NCBI GenBank assembly: GCA_963717745.1
Contig: CAVQXJ010000002.1
Coordinates: 186,001 to 250,000 of the forward strand
Length of the DNA stretch: 64,000 bases
Reading direction: 5' to 3'
Source of the DNA: JACCXG01 sp963717745
GTDB taxonomy: Bacteria; Acidobacteriota; Vicinamibacteria; Vicinamibacterales; 2-12-FULL-66-21
Shown piece after piece: positions 61,521 to 64,000 of this stretch. A program made the translations under genes and the position numbers. Positions within the stretch are counted from its first letter, which is position 1. Every line of letters begins with the position of its first letter. The notes beneath the pieces were generated by a model that was given only the letters and a program-made list of their open reading frames with translations, was not told where the DNA came from and did not search any database.

Positions 61521-62554
61521 TCGTTGCCGCGCGGCTTGCGCGCGGCAACGATTCCCCGCGCGGCCGCGCCCTCGGTGTAGCGGCAGCCGGAAAACCCCGC
61601 CTCGACCAGATACCGCTCCATCTCCGCGGTCGAATAGCAGCGCCCCTCCGACGCGTGCATCAGCAGCACCGAGTATTCAGCCACGTGCAACGGGCCGGTC
61701 TTGGTGGCGTTCAGGAACGCATCATGGACGATGACCAGCCCTCCGGGGGCGAGTGCGGCGAACGACTTGTTCAGGAGGTCGGTGACGGTCGCGACATCCC
61801 AGTCGTGGAGCACGTTCGAGAACAGATGCACGTCCGCACCGGCGGGCAGCGGATCGACTAGCATGTCGTTCGCGATCACCGAGACGCGATCGGCGAGGCC
61901 CCGCTTCGCGATCGCGGCGGCGGCGACCCGGTCGACCGGAGGCTTCTCGAGCACGGTGCCCCGCAGGTGCGGGTGGTGGGCGGCCAGCGCGCAGGCGTAG
62001 ATCCCCGATCCTCCTGCGATATCGAGCAGGTGCTGGTGCGGCCGCAGGTCGACGGCGCGGGCCACGAACTGCGAGAGATAAATTCCGCGGCAGTCCATTG
62101 CCGCGGTGAATGCCGCGGCGAACTCCTCGCGCTCCATCGACTTGTGCCAGTCGTCCTTGGCCTGGTGCGTTCCCCAGTTCGCCGGTTTGCCGGTGCGCAG
62201 CACGGTCAACAACTCCGCGGCGACCGGGCGATCCGCGACCGTCGGGTAGTAGGGGCCGAGATACCAGGGTGACCCCTTCACGAGATGGTCGCGCGCGGTA
62301 TCCGTCACGGCATAAACGCCGTCGGCTTCGCGCACCAGGCCCATCGCGGCGAACAGCGTCAGCATCACGTCGGCCGGACGCGGCGTGATGCCGAACGTCG
62401 CGCACAGCTCCGCGAGTGTCGATGGCTGCCTGGCCAGCGCCGAGAACAGGTCGAGATGCAGCCCGGCGATCAGGAGATCGGGCGCGTGCAGCGCGTCGCG
62501 ATAGCGGTAGAGCAGCGTCGGGTCGGTGGCCGGCGACGAGAGGAAGTCGCTCAT
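61511..62554 (-). CDS. O-methyltransferase family protein (acetylserotonin-type)
   Basis: 347 residues from ATG 62554. N-terminal dimerisation/winged-helix region (LYRYRDALHAPDLLIAGLHLDLFSALARQPSTLAELCATFGITPRPADVMLTLFAAMGLV) followed by a SAM domain with motif I LLDIAGGSGIYACALAAHHP, VLEKPPVDRVAAAAIAKRGLADRV, DVHLFSNVLHDWD and APGGLVIVHDAFLN. The last residues (GNDKG) and stop come from palindrome C. The substrate is an unidentified phenol or hydroxy acid. It converges on the PaaK-like gene. Confidence 0.85.
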   Translation of the reverse strand: MSDFLSSPATDPTLLYRYRDALHAPDLLIAGLHLDLFSALARQPSTLAELCATFGITPRPADVMLTLFAAMGLVREADGVYAVTDTARDHLVKGSPWYLGPYYPTVADRPVAAELLTVLRTGKPANWGTHQAKDDWHKSMEREEFAAAFTAAMDCRGIYLSQFVARAVDLRPHQHLLDIAGGSGIYACALAAHHPHLRGTVLEKPPVDRVAAAAIAKRGLADRVSVIANDMLVDPLPAGADVHLFSNVLHDWDVATVTDLLNKSFAALAPGGLVIVHDAFLNATKTGPLHVAEYSVLLMHASEGRCYSTAEMERYLVEAGFSGCRYTEGAAARGIVAARKPRGNDKG

Positions 62555-62583
62555 TGTCGAGACGTTCGGAGATGGTCGGAGGT

Positions 62584-62712
62584 ACCGGATCTTAAAAACG
62601 GAGCACCGGAGCCAACGAAGAAAACGGAGACGTCACTAGTGTTTTGGTTTCCAAAAGAAATGTCTTTTCCGTTGCCTTCGTTGGCTCCGTTGCTCCGTTT
62701 TTGAGATCCGGT
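62584..62712. repeat. Palindrome family B, copy B2
   Basis: 37-bp arms (62584-62620 and 62676-62712) with two mismatches, sharing ACCGGATCT-AAAAACGGAG with B1 but with a different centre. It lies between the divergent start of the methyltransferase and the end of the cstA-like gene. Confidence 0.9.
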
Positions 62713-62752
62713 ATCTCCGCACTCGACCTCCGGTCCGACGTCTCGCCAGAGC

Positions 62753-64000
62753 TCAGAACGCGTCGGGGACGGTCACCGGAATCCGGCCGGTGAGGACCTG
62801 CATCCATCGCCAGGCCGCGTTGGTGAGGATCACGATCACCGACACCATCATCATGATCGTCAGCCCGGTGTTGAGGTAGCCCTGGAAGTGCAGGGCGGGA
62901 TTCGGTCCGATCGCCATCGGCCAGAAGTTGTCTGCACGCTCAGCACGCCCGCGGTCAGGGTGGTCACCGCCACGAACGAGAGCGGCAGCAGCGTGACCCA
63001 CGCATAGCGCGCCTTGCCGCTGTTGATGATGATCGTCGTGCCGACCGCGAGCGCGACCGAGGCGAGGAGCTGGTTGGCGATCCCGAACATCGGCCAGATG
63101 GTGCTGATGCTGCCGGTCCAGATGAAATAGCCCCAGGCGCACACCACCAGCAGCGTGGACACCACCGATCCGGGAATCCAATCCTGTCGGGCCATCGGCG
63201 CGTAGAACTGACCGAAGAACTCCTGCACCAGAAAGCGGGCGACCCGGGTGCCGGTGTCGATGGTGGTGAGGATGAACAGCGCCTCGAACATGATGGCGAA
63301 GTGATACCAGTAGTCCATCAGGCCGCGCATGCCGGGCAGGCCGGTGAAGATCTGCGCGATGCCGACCGCGAGCGAGACCGCGCCGCCGGGGCGGCCGGCG
63401 ACGGTCTCGCCGACCGCGCTCTCGAGCTGCGGCAGGTTGACCACCGGAATGCCGAGGGTGGCGAAGGTGGCGGGCGAGGTGTTGATGGCGAAGTAGTCGC
63501 CCGGGTGCATCGCGGTCGCGGCGACGAGCGCCATGATCCCGACCAGGCCCTCGATCAGCATCGCGCCGTAGCCAATCGGCCGGATGTCGCTCTCGCGGTC
63601 GATCATCTTCGGCGTGGTGCCGGAGGCGATCAGGGCGTGGAAGCCGGAGATCGCCCCGCAGGCGATGGTGATGAAGGCGAAGGGAAAGACCGGTCCCGGA
63701 ATGATCGGCCCGCCGCCGGCGGACGAACGGGCCGATCGCCGGCATCTGCAGCACCGGGTTCACCACCATCACCGCGATCACGAGAAAGATGATGGTGCCG
63801 ATCTTCATGAACGAGCTGAGATAGTCGCGCGGGCAGAGCAGCAGCCAGACCGGCAGCACCGACGCGATGAAGCCGTAGATGCCCATCGCCACGATCAACT
63901 CGTTCGCGCGACAACTGGAAGAGCGGCCCCCACTCCGACGCGGCGATCGGCTTGCCGAGGATCACGGCGAGCAGCAGGCCGGCCACGCCGATCGCGGTCG
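62753..64000 (-). CDS. cstA: Carbon starvation protein CstA-like peptide transporter, partial, several frameshifts
   Basis: CstA/BtsT-type inner membrane peptide or pyruvate transporter, 12 or more helices; only the C-terminal part is in the window. Three frames together give GLLLAVILGKPIAASEWGPLFQL; LIVAMGIYGFIASVLPVWLLLCPRDYLSSFMK (CPRDYLS is the family hallmark); GPIIPGPVFPFAFITIACGAISGFHALI; GYGAMLIEGLVGIMALVAA; DYWYHFAIMFEALFILTTIDTGTRVARF; IWPMFGIANQLLASVALAVG. Breaks lie at about 63905, 63725 and 62930. Three breaks in one conserved gene strongly suggest sequence errors. Ends TGA 62753. Confidence 0.9.

Noticed and set aside
62592..62807. Short frames across palindrome B2
   Set aside because: Translations of palindrome arms (DLKNGATE-like) on both strands; no start signal or conserved protein.

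Overview
The window reads as a high-GC chromosome fragment of an Acidobacteriota-type bacterium, most like the Vicinamibacteria group. This is inferred from gene content only: three large orphan FtsX/MacB-type permeases without ATPase partners, an Oar-like TonB receptor with an N-terminal carboxypeptidase-regulatory-like domain, PQQ dehydrogenases fused to cytochrome c, a TolB-propeller protein with an acidobacterial-style N-terminus, and PadR-controlled membrane genes. No rRNA gene and no intact tRNA is visible. At least six otherwise well-conserved genes are split by a single frameshift, several at homopolymers. Part of the breakage may therefore be indel error in the assembly rather than real decay.

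Positions 1-25 kb form an accessory mosaic. It holds a broken PQQ dehydrogenase, two nearly identical copies of a secreted GH10 xylanase 15.5 kb apart, a GH5-like hydrolase, a sulfatase remnant, a pentapeptide-repeat protein with a nucleotide-hydrolase-like C-terminus, an integrase remnant, several toxin-antitoxin genes (HicA-like, ParDE with a mutated toxin start, a nucleotidyltransferase pair), a PadR/membrane-protein unit interrupted by an amber codon, and short dispersed repeats. Its centre is a 943-residue TOTE-type primase-helicase-nuclease (12.1-15.0 kb). A second, collapsed copy (15.6-16.3 kb) follows it and abuts a truncated nucleotidyltransferase gene. From 19 to 25 kb come a VOC protein, a TolB-propeller protein, an ECF sigma factor of the SigJ type, a second VOC protein and a papain-like peptidase pair.

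Positions 25-49 kb look more like ordinary chromosome: topoisomerase III with a C-terminal SWIB domain; a fumarylacetoacetase-family / monooxygenase / aldehyde dehydrogenase operon; an Oar-like TonB receptor; a PQQ dehydrogenase-cytochrome c; a sugar-isomerase-like/ThuA fusion; an ankyrin protein; and a run of three orphan ABC permeases with a vapBC module between the second and third, flanked by 32-bp direct repeats.

Positions 49-64 kb carry a beta-helix lyase-like protein, a glycosyltransferase, a GNAT acetyltransferase, an alpha/beta hydrolase, two methyltransferases, a YdeI protein, a coupled YfiR-TonB receptor pair, a coupled acyltransferase / PaaK-like adenylation pair, and the start of a CstA carbon-starvation transporter.

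Four families of long intergenic palindromes, with arms from 16 to about 37 bp, occur from 31 kb onward. They touch or supply the 3' ends of several genes.
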